This document shows, piece by piece, positions 18,202-27,189 of a stretch of 64,000 bases of DNA. Below the pieces are notes generated by a model that did not search any database, was not told where the DNA came from, and saw only the letters and a program-made list of their open reading frames with translations. This stretch comes from Pseudomonas putida (GTDB lineage Bacteria > Pseudomonadota > Gammaproteobacteria > Pseudomonadales > Pseudomonadaceae): NCBI RefSeq assembly GCF_028682475.1, contig NZ_JANHLE010000018.1, positions 1 through 64,000 on the forward strand, read 5' to 3'. Each line of letters starts with the position of its first letter. Within the stretch, counting starts at the first letter, position 1. Made by a program: the position numbers and the translations under genes.

Positions 18202-18223
18202 CGGGTCTGGTTTCAAGGCAATA

Positions 18224-18254
18224 AAAAAGGCGAGCCCACCGGGCTCGCCTTTTT
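18224..18254. terminator. bidirectional intrinsic terminator
   Basis: A 14-bp arm pair (AAAAAGGCGAGCCC and its complement, loop ACC) with A runs on one side and T runs on the other. It sits between the convergent psiE-like and hibernation factor genes and can serve both. Confidence 0.9.
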
Positions 18255-18273
18255 ACCGTCTGCGTTATGTCAT

Positions 18274-18681
18274 TCAGCTGATGCTGCGAGCTTGCTCGTT
18301 CTCCAGAAATTCTTCCTGCAGCAGGCCGTCGTTCTGGGCGCCGTCAACGCTTTGCTGGGTCACCGCGCGTTTGCTGCGCAGCTTGCCGTAGAAGTGCTCC
18401 AGGGCATGATTGAGCTTGAGCGCGGCGCCATCGACAGCCTGGTCGAGGGACGCGGATTTGTGGCTCACGGAAATCGGTTGATGGCCTTTTGGGCGTGCCT
18501 CCATCTGGCAGCGTTTGTCGTGCGGACCTGGCTTGTCGCCATTCTCGTCGCGCAGGTGGACCTCGACGCGGGTGAGGTCTTCTTCAAATCGTTCGAGCGT
18601 GCTTTCTACGGTGCTGCGGACCCACTCTTCCAGTCGAATGTTGCCTTGAATATGGTTGTCGCTATTGACTTGGATTTGCAT
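18274..18681 (-). CDS. ribosome hibernation factor (HPF/RaiA-like)
   Basis: 135 residues. The N-terminal 105 residues have the HPF/YfiA fold pattern: MQIQVNSDNHI, then RVEVHLRDENGD, basic CQMEARPKGHQPI and SASLDQAVDGAALKLNHALEH. A polar C-terminal tail of about 30 residues is shorter than that of long-form HPF. Such proteins bind the 30S decoding region and inactivate ribosomes in stationary phase or stress. It is preceded by a 140-base leader after the fecA terminator, so it has its own promoter. It is not the rpoN-linked hpf by context; a paralogue is likely. Confidence 0.85.
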   Translation of the reverse strand: MQIQVNSDNHIQGNIRLEEWVRSTVESTLERFEEDLTRVEVHLRDENGDKPGPHDKRCQMEARPKGHQPISVSHKSASLDQAVDGAALKLNHALEHFYGKLRSKRAVTQQSVDGAQNDGLLQEEFLENEQARSIS

Positions 18682-18821
18682 AGTTCAATCCCTTATTCAG
18701 CTAGCTCGCAAGAGAATCGATGGGGCCTTTGCGGCCTGTGGAAACCATCGCCTCTTGACTACAAGGTCAGGCACTTGGCGCAACATTTCAAGTCCTTTTG
18801 AAAGATAAATTTCTTGTTGCA

Positions 18822-18847
18822 AAAAGCCCGGCTTCGGCCGGGCTTTT
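18822..18847 (-). terminator. intrinsic terminator after fecA-like gene
   Basis: An 11-bp perfect stem AAAAGCCCGGC with a TTCG-type tetraloop, followed by T on the minus strand. It lies 13 bases after the fecA stop and insulates the downstream hibernation factor gene. Confidence 0.9.
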
Positions 18848-18859
18848 GCATGCGCTGGA

Positions 18860-21199
18860 TCAAAACGCGACGGAGGTCTGCAGGTATACCGTACGAGGTT
18901 CACCGACATACTTGCCCTTGTTGTTGTCATCAAAGGAGCGCGTGTAGTACCGGTGATTGAAGAGGTTCTTCACCCCGACGGCGACGTTCAGGTTCGACAG
19001 TTGCGGGCCGAAATCATAGGCCGCGCGGCTGCTGAACAGCATGTAGCCAGGGATGCGTCCGGTGCTGCCATCGGCACTTTCGCTGGAGGTGTTGGCGTTG
19101 TCGGCGAACTGGTCGCTCTGGTAGGTGCTGTCCAGGTTCAACTGCCATGGGCCTTCACTGTAGCCGACGCCGAGGGTGCCTTTGTGGCGTGAGGAGAAGG
19201 GCACGCGATTGCCCTTGTTCGGCCCGTCTTCGCGGATTTTCGCATCAACAAAGGCGTAGGTCGCATACACGTCGAAACCGGCCAGGGCAGGGTTCAGACC
19301 CTCGAGGGCATACTTGATGCTGGTCTCCATACCCTGGTGGCGGGTTTCGCCGCGGGCAATCACCGAGTCGTTGGTCTGGTTGCTTTCGTACTGGTTGTCG
19401 AAGTTGATCAGGAATGCGCCGATCTCGGCCTGCAACAGGCCATCGTCATAGCGCGTACCCAGCTCCCAGGTGCGGGCCTTTTCCGGTTTCACTTCACCAC
19501 TGCTGACCCGGTTGGGCATCTGGCTGTACTGCACGCTGCCGAAGGAACCTTCGGTGTTGGCATACAGGTTCCAGCTGTCGTTCAGGTGGTACATCACGTT
19601 CAACGCCGGCAGCGCGGTGTTGTAGTCGCCCTGGTAGCGCTGGCCAGTGAGCTTGTTGCTCTGCTCGGAGTCGATCATCTCGTAGCGGATGCCCGGGGTG
19701 ATGGTCCACTGGCCGATGTCGATGCGGTCATCGAGGAACAAGGCATGGGCTTCGGTGCTGCCACGGGTGTCGCGGTCATTGCGGCTGGCGGTGGTCGGCA
19801 GCTGGTTGGCGCTGATCGGTTCGCGGTAGCGCAGCTCGTGGCCGGCTTCGTTGATGTAGCGGTGGCCGACGCCGACTTCATGCCAGCTTTCACCAAGGGC
19901 AAAGCCCTGGGAGAAACGCGTTTCGATCCCGCGTACCCAGTATTCACGAGGCGACAGCGAGACGAAGCTGCCCTGGTCCAGATAGCCGCTGCGCAGGGTC
20001 TTGGTGAAGAAGCTGTTGACGCTGAACTGGCGTGCATCTTCCTTGTAGTCGTAGCCGAAATTGAACATCGTCCGGCGGCCCCAGAACTTGTCCTGCAGGC
20101 GGGTCGACTGATACGGATCGGCATCGTAATCGGCGACGTTCAGGCCGCCGGGCATCTGCGCTTCACCCTCGTAGTACTGGGCCATGGCGTGCAGGCTGTT
20201 GGCTTCGTCGAGCTGCAGCTTGCCCTTGAGGATCAGGTCGTCGATCTGCGTGTCGCTGTGCTCGCGCCAGTCGCCGCCGCGGGTGCCGGAGTAGAGCAGG
20301 GCGCCGCCCAGGCCGTTGTCGTTGGTACCGCCGGCGAGCAGGTTGGCGCTGGTCTTGAAACCGTCATGGCTGGACGACGGGCTGGTCTGGGTCTGGAAGC
20401 CGGCTTTGACCGTCGGCTCATCAGGAATCGCGCGGGTCACGAAGTTGACGATGCCGCCGACGTTCTGCGGACCGTAGCGCACCGCACCGCCGCCGCGCAC
20501 AACGTCCACCGCATCCATGTTGCCCATGCTGATCGGGGCGAACGACAGCTGTGGCTGGCCATAGGGGGCGAAAGGCACCGGAATGCCGTCCATCAGTACC
20601 GTGGAGCGCGATGCCAGACGCGGGTTGAGACCGCGGATGCCGAAGTTCAGCGCCATGTCATGGCTGCCGGTGCCGTTGTTTTCCGGGGCGTTGACCCCGG
20701 GAATGCGGTTGAGCACTTCGCGCGCAGTGGTGGCGCCTTGGCGTTCGAATTCTTCGCGGCGGATCACATCGCGGGCACCGGGATGCTCGAAGACGTTGTC
20801 TTGCTCAGCCGCACCCAGCCAGTCGCCGACCACGGTCGAAGTGCCCAGCTCTACAGGCGCATTGGCAGTTGCTGCCGGTTGCAGGCTGAAGGCGTTTTCA
20901 CCTTCGGCGCGGGCTTGCAGGCCGCTGTCCTGGAGGAGGCTATCGAGCGCCTGTTGCGGGCTGTAATCGCCGTCCAGGCCCTGAGTCTGTACGCCGCTGG
21001 TGAGCTGGGAGCCGAACGAGATCAGCACGCCGCTTTCCCGACCGAACTGGTTGAGGGCGCTTTCCAGCGACATCGGGGCGATGTGGTAGCTGCGTGCTGC
21101 AGGCTCGTCAGCCAGGGCAGGGACGGCGGCAACGCTCAGGCCGGCACCGAACAGCAGGGCGCGAAGGGCATGAGCAAGTGGGCTCGGGCGAAGGGGCAT
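18860..21199 (-). CDS. fecA: FecA-type TonB-dependent receptor with signalling domain
   Basis: 779 residues. A signal peptide (ALRALLFGAGLSVAAVPALA) is followed by an N-terminal signalling STN domain (SYHIAPMSLESALNQFGRES to about residue 110), a TonB-box region, a plug domain (REVLNRIPGVNAPENNGTG, VDVVRGGGAVRYGPQNVGG) and a 22-strand-type barrel ending in aromatic TVYLQTSVAF. The STN domain plus adjacent fecI/fecR shows a transducing receptor whose ligand binding induces its own expression. It looks most like ferric citrate receptor FecA, but the ligand is not proven. The start at 21199 has AAGGA nine bases upstream; the longer frame adds 17 implausible residues. Confidence 0.9.
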   Translation of the reverse strand: MPLRPSPLAHALRALLFGAGLSVAAVPALADEPAARSYHIAPMSLESALNQFGRESGVLISFGSQLTSGVQTQGLDGDYSPQQALDSLLQDSGLQARAEGENAFSLQPAATANAPVELGTSTVVGDWLGAAEQDNVFEHPGARDVIRREEFERQGATTAREVLNRIPGVNAPENNGTGSHDMALNFGIRGLNPRLASRSTVLMDGIPVPFAPYGQPQLSFAPISMGNMDAVDVVRGGGAVRYGPQNVGGIVNFVTRAIPDEPTVKAGFQTQTSPSSSHDGFKTSANLLAGGTNDNGLGGALLYSGTRGGDWREHSDTQIDDLILKGKLQLDEANSLHAMAQYYEGEAQMPGGLNVADYDADPYQSTRLQDKFWGRRTMFNFGYDYKEDARQFSVNSFFTKTLRSGYLDQGSFVSLSPREYWVRGIETRFSQGFALGESWHEVGVGHRYINEAGHELRYREPISANQLPTTASRNDRDTRGSTEAHALFLDDRIDIGQWTITPGIRYEMIDSEQSNKLTGQRYQGDYNTALPALNVMYHLNDSWNLYANTEGSFGSVQYSQMPNRVSSGEVKPEKARTWELGTRYDDGLLQAEIGAFLINFDNQYESNQTNDSVIARGETRHQGMETSIKYALEGLNPALAGFDVYATYAFVDAKIREDGPNKGNRVPFSSRHKGTLGVGYSEGPWQLNLDSTYQSDQFADNANTSSESADGSTGRIPGYMLFSSRAAYDFGPQLSNLNVAVGVKNLFNHRYYTRSFDDNNKGKYVGEPRTVYLQTSVAF

Positions 21200-21288
21200 G
21201 CAACGGGTCCTTGAGAAGGTCAAAGCAAAGGGTTCTGCCTTCTCTGTCACGCGAGATGAAAAAACGGCTCAGGTGGTTTGAACATTTT

Positions 21289-22224
21289 TCAGGCGCGGGC
21301 TTCGACCGTCACCCAGTAGCGGGTAAAGCGCCGGACCCGCACTGGCAAGGCAACTTCCAGCAGGTCGAGAATGCGTTCGCTGTCGGCCAGTGGATAACTG
21401 CCGGAAATCAGCAGCTCGGTCACCTCTGGAGCGCAGTTGAGCTGCCCCCGGCGATAGCGGCCGAGCTCGCCGAGAAAGTCGCCAAGGCGCATGTGCGCGG
21501 CGACCAGCATGCCATCGACCCAGGCCCCGGCATTGCGGTCGAGCAACTGCGCGGGCTGCCACTGCGGGCCGTTGAAACGTGCCTGCAGGCCTGCGGCCAG
21601 GAAGTTGCCGGCCAGGCTGGCGCTGCCCTGGTGGACGCTGAGCAGGCTGTAGTGTTCGAACTGACGCAGGTTGTAACGACCGGCATCGAGCTGCAGCAGA
21701 CCGAAATCGCTGAACAAATGCAGGGGCCGGGCATCCTCGGCAACGGTGAGCTGGATTTCCCCTTCAAGCAGACGCACCAGACGTTGCTCGGCATCGAAGC
21801 GCACATCGGCGGCGCTGCGAGTGTTCAGGTGCAGCTGGCTGCCATCGTCCAATTGCTGACGCCGCCGCTCGCCCACCGGGCTGCGATAGTCGGCCAGCAG
21901 GCTGGGCAGCGGGTTGTGCTGTTGCAGGCTCAAGCCGGCTGCGCCGCCAACGCCGAGAATCAGCAAGGCTTTCAGCGCCCGTCGGCGACTGGCCGAACGC
22001 GGTGCCTGCAACGCCGCATGAGCCAGCGGCGAAGACAAGCCGCGCAAACGCTGGTTGACCCGCTGGATGTGCTCCCAGGCCCGGCGATGCTCTTCATGGG
22101 CTTGCAGCCATTGCTGCATGGCCTGCTGCTGGCGCGGGTCGAGCGCGCCGCCCTGCAGTTCGATCAGCCAGTGCACGGCCTGTTCGGCCACCTGCGGCGA
22201 GAATTCCTGATGGGCGCCGTTCAC
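21289..22224 (-). CDS. fecR: FecR-family anti-sigma factor/sigma regulator
   Basis: 311 residues. A cytoplasmic N-terminal part (DUF4880-like, EQAVHWLIELQGGALDPRQQ, with Trp in RRAWEHIQRVNQRL) is followed by one transmembrane segment (ALLILGVGGAAGLSLQQ) and a periplasmic FecR domain. It relays the receptor signal to FecI. It begins with GTG overlapping the fecI stop (GTGA), so translation is coupled. It ends 90 bases before fecA, in which a FecI-dependent promoter is expected but not clearly readable. Confidence 0.93.
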   Translation of the reverse strand: MNGAHQEFSPQVAEQAVHWLIELQGGALDPRQQQAMQQWLQAHEEHRRAWEHIQRVNQRLRGLSSPLAHAALQAPRSASRRRALKALLILGVGGAAGLSLQQHNPLPSLLADYRSPVGERRRQQLDDGSQLHLNTRSAADVRFDAEQRLVRLLEGEIQLTVAEDARPLHLFSDFGLLQLDAGRYNLRQFEHYSLLSVHQGSASLAGNFLAAGLQARFNGPQWQPAQLLDRNAGAWVDGMLVAAHMRLGDFLGELGRYRRGQLNCAPEVTELLISGSYPLADSERILDLLEVALPVRVRRFTRYWVTVEARA

Positions 22225-22715
22225 AGGGCGAAGTAACAGCGCATGGCTGCCTTGTTCAGGTAGCGCTTGACCGTGGCCAGGGAAATGTTCAGTTGCGCGG
22301 CGATTTCGCCGTGGCTCAAACCGTCGACCTGAGCCAGCAGGAACGCGCGCTTGACCAACGGTGTCAGGCCATCGAGCAGGCGGTCAAGCTCCAGCAGGGT
22401 TTCGAAGATGATCGCTCGTTGCTCTTCCGAAGGCGCCAGTTCTTCCGGCAATTGCGCCAGCGCCTGGTAGTAGGCGCGCTCCAGGTCCTGACGGCGGTAG
22501 TGGTTGCACAACACGCGCTTGGCCACGGTGGTGAGGAACGCTCGCGGTTCGTTGAGTACCGGTGTTTCGCGGGCCTGCAGCAGGCGCATGAAGGTGTCCT
22601 GGGCCAGGTCGGCGGCGTTGTCCGGGCAGCCCAGGCGCCGCCGCAGCCAACCGGTCAACCAGTTGTGATGGGCGTGGTAGAGGCCTTCGAGCGAGGAAGA
22701 AGAGGCACTGGGCAC
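22221..22715 (-). CDS. fecI: ECF sigma factor, FecI family (iron starvation sigma)
   Basis: 164 residues. Region 2 (LEGLYHAHHNWLTGWLRRRL, NAADLAQDTFMRLLQARE) and region 4 (LSHGEIAAQLNISLATVKRYL) are intact, with no other domain. The start is a GTG at 22715 with GGAG eight bases upstream. The open frame to 22793 is rejected because it would place the Fur box inside the gene. FecI directs transcription of fecA once FecR signals that the ferric ligand is bound. Iron control comes from the Fur box at 22747-22766. Confidence 0.92.
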   Translation of the reverse strand: MPSASSSSLEGLYHAHHNWLTGWLRRRLGCPDNAADLAQDTFMRLLQARETPVLNEPRAFLTTVAKRVLCNHYRRQDLERAYYQALAQLPEELAPSEEQRAIIFETLLELDRLLDGLTPLVKRAFLLAQVDGLSHGEIAAQLNISLATVKRYLNKAAMRCYFAL

Positions 22716-22746
22716 CGTGAACACTCCGGCGCCAGGATGCGCAACA

Positions 22747-22766
22747 GAATAAGAATTGTTCTCATT
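22747..22766 (-). promoter_or_regulatory. Fur box upstream of fecI
   Basis: Reading the minus strand, AATGAGAACAATTCTTATTC closely follows the Fur consensus of GATAAT-type hexamers. It ends about 30 bases upstream of the GTG start of fecI. Confidence 0.8.
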
Positions 22767-22862
22767 GTAGTGTTTTCGCGGCCTGTTCGGCAATCAGCCG
22801 CTGACTGGCGGCTAAAACGTCGGGCGGAAAATGTAAAAAACGTAAATAAGCTGTACTCTCAT

Positions 22863-22881
22863 TTGAGAATAAATAGCATTC
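22863..22881 (+). promoter_or_regulatory. Fur box upstream of the CirA-like receptor
   Basis: TTGAGAATAAATAGCATTC matches the Fur consensus at most positions and lies 50-70 bases before the GTG start of the receptor. It is about 100 bases from the fecI Fur box on the same divergent intergenic region. Confidence 0.7.
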
Positions 22882-22931
22882 GCTCCCCAGATGGTTTACC
22901 AAACCTTTACATTTCTCAGGGAGAGCTCTAC

Positions 22932-24902
22932 GTGTCCCCGCTTTTCACTCGCTCCTGCCTCGCCATTACCCTTTGTTCCTTGTACTCCGCCCAGGCCAGC
23001 GCCGATGGCCAGAAGCCGATGGAGCTGGACAACGTGGTGGTCACCGCGTCCGGTTTCTCCCAGCAGATCAAGGATGCCCCGGCGTCGATCTCGGTGATTA
23101 CCCGCGAGCAGATCGAGAACAAGTCCTACCGTGATGTGACCGATGCCCTGAAGGATGTGCCAGGGGTAGTGGTCACCGGTGGCGCCAGTTCCAGCGACAT
23201 CAGCATCCGTGGCATGGCCTCCAAGTACACGCTGATGCTGGTTGACGGCAAGCGTCAGGATTCGCGGGCGACCCGCCCGAACAGTGACGGTGCCGGGATC
23301 GAGCAAGGCTGGATGCCGCCGCTTGAGGCGATCGAGCGCATTGAGGTGGTACGTGGGCCAATGTCGTCGCTGTACGGCTCCGACGCCATGGGCGGGGTGA
23401 TCAACATCATCACCCGCAAAGTGACCCCCAACTGGTATGGCGGCGTGCGCAGCGAAGCGACCTTCCAGGACCGCTCCGACTCCGGCGATTACAACAGCAC
23501 CAGTGCCTTCGTCTCCGGGCCGCTGATCGAGAACCTGGTCGGCTTGCAGCTGTATGGCCAGCGTTCGCGTCGCGACGAAGACCACATCACCAACGGCTTC
23601 AACGAGCAGAGCACCGACAGCGGTACGGCCAAGCTTTCGTTCACCCCCGACGAGCACAACGACATCACCTTCGAAGCGGGCAAATCCGAGCAGGACCGCT
23701 ATGCCCACAAAGGCAAGTCGGCACGCTCGTCCGACAGCTTCAGCGACTACGAGCGCACTAACTTCGCCATCAGCCACTCCGGTCGCTGGGAAAGCGTCAC
23801 CACCGACAGCTACCTGCAGCGCGAGAAGACCGAGAACCCGGGGCGGCGCATGGAGCTGGAAAACACCGTGCTCAACTCGCAGGTGTCGTTCTTCAGCGAC
23901 TCGCACATCACCACCCTTGGCGGCTCGTACAAATACGAAGACCTGAGCGACGAGGGTAACCAGCTGGCCGCAGCGTCCGACGTCAACCAGCTGACGCGCT
24001 GGTCCTGGGCGCTGTTTGCCGAAGACGAATGGCGCCTGACCGAAGCCTTCGCCCTGACCGGCGGCATTCGCATGGACAAAGACGAAAACTACGGTACGCA
24101 TTGGTCGCCACGCTTGTACGGGGTGTATCACCCGACCGAGCACTGGACCGTCAAGGGCGGTGTGTCCAGCGGTTATCGTTCGCCGGATATCCGTGCAGCG
24201 GTGGATGACTGGGGCCAGATCACCGGTGGCGGTGGCGACCCGGCAATCATCGTCGGCAACTCCAGCCTCAAGCCGGAGAAGAGCCTGAGTCAGGAGATCG
24301 GCGTGATCTGGGACAACCTGGAAGGCTTCTCCACCGGTCTGACCGTGTTCAACACCGACTTCAAAGACAAGATCACCGAAACCCGCCGCTGCACCGACAG
24401 CACCGGCAATGCCTCGGGCCAGTGCCAGATCGGCGGCACTTCGTACAAGTTCATCAGCGACCGGGTGAACGTCGATGAAGCGCAGATGCGTGGTATTGAA
24501 GCGACCCTGGACTGGGAAATCACCCAGGCCCTGAAGCTGGCCAGCAACTACACCTTCACCGACTCCGAACAGAAGAGCGGCCCGCAAAAGGGCAAGGCCC
24601 TGAACCAGATGCCACGGCACATGGTCAACGCCACCCTGGACTGGCAGACCACCGATCAGCTGGGCACCTGGGCGCGCCTGAACTATCGCGGCAAGACCTC
24701 TGACTACCTGGGTCGTACCACCATGTCCGATGGCACGCCGTCCTACACCTTCGTCGACCTCGGCGGCACCTACCGGGTGAGCAAAAACGTGAAACTGCTG
24801 GCCGGTGTCTACAACGTGTTCAACAAGGAAGTCGATTACCAGGACTACCAGACTGTGCTGGATGGCCGCCGCTACACCGTTGGCGTCGACGTGTCGTTCT
24901 GA
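22932..24902 (+). CDS. TonB-dependent outer membrane receptor, CirA-like
   Basis: 656 residues starting at GTG 22932 with AGGGAGAG about six bases upstream. It has a signal peptide (SCLAITLCSLYSAQASA), a TonB box region (MELDNVVVTASG), a plug domain (TDALKDVPGVVVTGG, IERIEVVRGPMSSLYGSDAMGGVINII) and a barrel ending YTVGVDVSF. There is no STN domain, so it is transport only. It fits the colicin I/catecholate receptor (CirA/FepA) group. The Fur box upstream and the three membrane proteins downstream, one a PepSY type often tied to ferric siderophore reduction, point to siderophore-iron uptake. Confidence 0.9.
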   Translation: MSPLFTRSCLAITLCSLYSAQASADGQKPMELDNVVVTASGFSQQIKDAPASISVITREQIENKSYRDVTDALKDVPGVVVTGGASSSDISIRGMASKYTLMLVDGKRQDSRATRPNSDGAGIEQGWMPPLEAIERIEVVRGPMSSLYGSDAMGGVINIITRKVTPNWYGGVRSEATFQDRSDSGDYNSTSAFVSGPLIENLVGLQLYGQRSRRDEDHITNGFNEQSTDSGTAKLSFTPDEHNDITFEAGKSEQDRYAHKGKSARSSDSFSDYERTNFAISHSGRWESVTTDSYLQREKTENPGRRMELENTVLNSQVSFFSDSHITTLGGSYKYEDLSDEGNQLAAASDVNQLTRWSWALFAEDEWRLTEAFALTGGIRMDKDENYGTHWSPRLYGVYHPTEHWTVKGGVSSGYRSPDIRAAVDDWGQITGGGGDPAIIVGNSSLKPEKSLSQEIGVIWDNLEGFSTGLTVFNTDFKDKITETRRCTDSTGNASGQCQIGGTSYKFISDRVNVDEAQMRGIEATLDWEITQALKLASNYTFTDSEQKSGPQKGKALNQMPRHMVNATLDWQTTDQLGTWARLNYRGKTSDYLGRTTMSDGTPSYTFVDLGGTYRVSKNVKLLAGVYNVFNKEVDYQDYQTVLDGRRYTVGVDVSF

Positions 24903-24926
24903 GGGTAAGGCCAGCGGCTTTGCCTA

Positions 24927-24944
24927 TGAGAATATAAATCATTA
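24927..24944 (+). promoter_or_regulatory. Fur box in front of the DUF3649-PepSY-DUF3325 genes
   Basis: TGAGAATATAAATCATTA resembles the Fur consensus and lies in the 74-base gap between the receptor and the DUF3649 gene, suggesting a separate iron-regulated promoter for the three membrane protein genes. Confidence 0.65.
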
Positions 24945-24976
24945 GTATTAGTGGTTCTTCATCAGGAATGGATGCC

Positions 24977-25279
24977 ATGAAAAGCAAAGCCGCCGGGCTG
25001 CCCCTCAGTTATCGCCTGGCCGTGACCTCACGTTGCCTGGCCGCCGTGTTCGGTGGCTACCTGCTGGCGGCGCTGGCCAGCGTCTGTATCACCCTGCTGG
25101 CGCCGATGCCCAAGGCTGAAGCGGTGGTCAGCGGCATGATGCTGTCGTTCCTGTTCTACCTGGTGGCGTTTCTCTGGTGCTTTGCCAGTCGCAGCGCCTG
25201 GCAGGCCTGGCTGGGTGTGTTGCTGCCGAGCCTGGTGCTGGGCGCGATCAATGCTCTGGCTTACTGGATGAAAAACTGA
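24977..25279 (+). CDS. DUF3649 family membrane protein
   Basis: 100 residues with three hydrophobic segments (CLAAVFGGYLLAALASVCIT, VVSGMMLSFLFYLVAFLWCF, WLGVLLPSLVLGAINALAYW), matching the DUF3649 family found beside PepSY proteins in iron-uptake clusters. The start at 24977 is nine bases after AGGA; the ATG three codons earlier is too close to that site. The stop overlaps the next start (TGATG). Its role is unknown; by context it helps the PepSY protein. Confidence 0.8.
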   Translation: MKSKAAGLPLSYRLAVTSRCLAAVFGGYLLAALASVCITLLAPMPKAEAVVSGMMLSFLFYLVAFLWCFASRSAWQAWLGVLLPSLVLGAINALAYWMKN

Positions 25280-26862
25280 TGAAAGAGGGCTTTCGCCAGG
25301 CCATGGCCTGGCTGCACACCTGGACCGGCCTGATCTTCGGCTGGCTGTTGTTCGCGATTTTCCTCACCGGGACGATGTCGTACTTCAAGGAGGAGATCAA
25401 TCACTGGGCCCAGCCCGAGGTACCGGTTCGACCGCATGATCCGCTGGCCAGCCTGACACTGGCGCAGAACTACCTGCAGGCACATGCACCCAATGCCGGC
25501 AGCTGGTTCATTCGCCTGCCTGAAGCACGCGAGCCGGGCCTGAGTGTCGGCTGGCAGGCAGAGGGCGCCGGACGCCGCGGTTTCATTGAGAAAAACCTCG
25601 ACCCGGCCACGGGCGCAGAGGTCCAGGCCCGCGAGACCCGCGGCGGCGACTTCTTCTACCGCTTCCATTTCCAGCTGGAAATGCCTCACCCCTGGGGCCG
25701 CTGGCTGTCGACCTTCGCCGCGTTCATCATGCTCCTGGGGCTGGTGACCGGCATCATTACCCACAAGAAGATCTTCAAGGAGTTCTTCACCTTCCGCCCA
25801 GGCAAGGGCCAGCGCTCCTGGCTCGACGGCCACAATGCCATCGGTGTGCTGGTGCTGCCGTTTCATCTGATGATCAGCTACAGCAGCCTGGTGATCTTCA
25901 TGTCGCTGGTGATGCCGGCCAGCATCATAGCCAGCTACGGCGACAACACCCGGGCCTATTTCAATGATCTGTTCGGTAGGTCCGAAGCGGTCAAGGTGGC
26001 CGGCGTAGCTGCGCCGTTGTTGCCGCTGCCGACGCTTTACCAGGCGTTCCAGGAACAGGCACCGGGCAGTCGCCACGGCTGGATCGAAGTACAGAACCCG
26101 GGTGATCAGAATGCCCGTGTGCGTTTCTCCCGGCATGGCGGTGATCGCATTGCCTATCAGCGTGGCGGTGGCTGGGTGTTCGATGGCGTCAACGGCACGC
26201 TGCAAAACGACAGCAGAACCGAAGCAACCCCGGTGGTGATTGCCGGTGGTATGTACGGCCTGCACATGGGCATGTTTGCCGGCCCGTGGCTGCGCTGGCT
26301 GTATTTTTTCTTCGGCGTGGCCGGCACGGCGGTGATCGGCACCGGCCTGGTGCTATGGCTCGGCAAGCGTCAGCTCAAGCACGCCAAGAGCGGTACGCAA
26401 CCCTTCGAGCTGCGTCTGGTGGAGGTGTTGAACATCGCCAGCATGAGCGGTTTGCTCCTCGGCGTCGCGGCGTTCTTCTGGGCCAACCGCTTGCTGCCGG
26501 TGGGCCTGGAAGGGCGTGCCGGGTGGGAAGTGAACAGTTTCTTCCTGCTCTGGGCACTGTCGTTGGTACACGCCATGCTGCGCCCGGGACGCCGGGCCTG
26601 GGCCGAACAGCTGGGGCTGGCGGCGCTGCTGTGGGCCGGCTTGCCGCTGCTCAATCAGTTGACCACGGGTCAGGGTCTTGTCCATTCGATTACGGCCGGT
26701 GACTGGGCCATGGCCGGCTTCGACCTGACGGCGCTGGGCTGTGGCCTGTTCTTCGCCTGGGGGGCGCGCACGATGTGGCGCCCGCCGGTGGTGGTCGCCA
26801 AGCGTGCGCCGAAGGCGGCAAAAGCGGCCAGCGCCAACCTGATCGAAAGCGAGGTGAGCTGA
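25279..26862 (+). CDS. PepSY-associated transmembrane protein (putative ferric-siderophore reductase)
   Basis: 527 residues with an N-terminal helix (TGLIFGWLLFAIFLTGTMSYF), a periplasmic PepSY-type region, further helices around 145-165, 195-225 and 340-370, and a C-terminal membrane bundle. The PepSY_TM pattern, with conserved His in WLHTWTGLIFGW and FHLMISYSSLVIF, is shared with FoxB- and PiuB-like inner membrane reductases that release iron from siderophores. It overlaps DUF3649 upstream and DUF3325 downstream, so it is the centre of a translationally coupled trio behind a Fur box. Reductase activity is inferred from relatives and context. Confidence 0.85.
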   Translation: MKEGFRQAMAWLHTWTGLIFGWLLFAIFLTGTMSYFKEEINHWAQPEVPVRPHDPLASLTLAQNYLQAHAPNAGSWFIRLPEAREPGLSVGWQAEGAGRRGFIEKNLDPATGAEVQARETRGGDFFYRFHFQLEMPHPWGRWLSTFAAFIMLLGLVTGIITHKKIFKEFFTFRPGKGQRSWLDGHNAIGVLVLPFHLMISYSSLVIFMSLVMPASIIASYGDNTRAYFNDLFGRSEAVKVAGVAAPLLPLPTLYQAFQEQAPGSRHGWIEVQNPGDQNARVRFSRHGGDRIAYQRGGGWVFDGVNGTLQNDSRTEATPVVIAGGMYGLHMGMFAGPWLRWLYFFFGVAGTAVIGTGLVLWLGKRQLKHAKSGTQPFELRLVEVLNIASMSGLLLGVAAFFWANRLLPVGLEGRAGWEVNSFFLLWALSLVHAMLRPGRRAWAEQLGLAALLWAGLPLLNQLTTGQGLVHSITAGDWAMAGFDLTALGCGLFFAWGARTMWRPPVVVAKRAPKAAKAASANLIESEVS

Positions 26863-27188
26863 TGCTGGCCGTTGCCCTGTTTGGTTTTGCCGGTTTCGCC
26901 TGCCTGTGCCTGGCCATGGAGAAACACTACAAGGAGCTGCTCGGCGCAGCGCCCAGCGTAGCGCGTTCGCGGGTGTTGCGTATCGGTGGCTGGTTGTTGC
27001 TGCTCGTGGCGTTGTCTCTGGCGGTGCATGACAGCGGTTGGGCCATGGGCCTGGTTGAGCTGTTTGCGGTGTTGATGGCGGGCGTCACCCTGTGGGTGTT
27101 CCTGCTGCCTTATCAACCGCGGCTGTTGCTCGGGCTGCTCGGATTCAGCCTGGTGCTTGGGCCGGTGTTGGCGATACTGCCAGACTGA
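26862..27188 (+). CDS. DUF3325 family membrane protein
   Basis: 108 residues, very hydrophobic, with three to four transmembrane segments (AVALFGFAGFACLCLAME, VLRIGGWLLLLVALSLAVHD, LLLGLLGFSLVLGPVLAIL). It matches DUF3325, a family found after PepSY proteins in Pseudomonas iron loci. The start overlaps the PepSY stop (TGATG). Unknown biochemical role. It is convergent with the AraC gene; their stops are one base apart. Confidence 0.8.
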   Translation: MLAVALFGFAGFACLCLAMEKHYKELLGAAPSVARSRVLRIGGWLLLLVALSLAVHDSGWAMGLVELFAVLMAGVTLWVFLLPYQPRLLLGLLGFSLVLGPVLAILPD

Positions 27189-27189
27189 T

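Noticed and set aside
22716..22793. Longer FecI start at 22793
   Set aside because: It would place the Fur box inside the coding region and adds residues outside the ECF fold; GTG at 22715 has a proper ribosome site.
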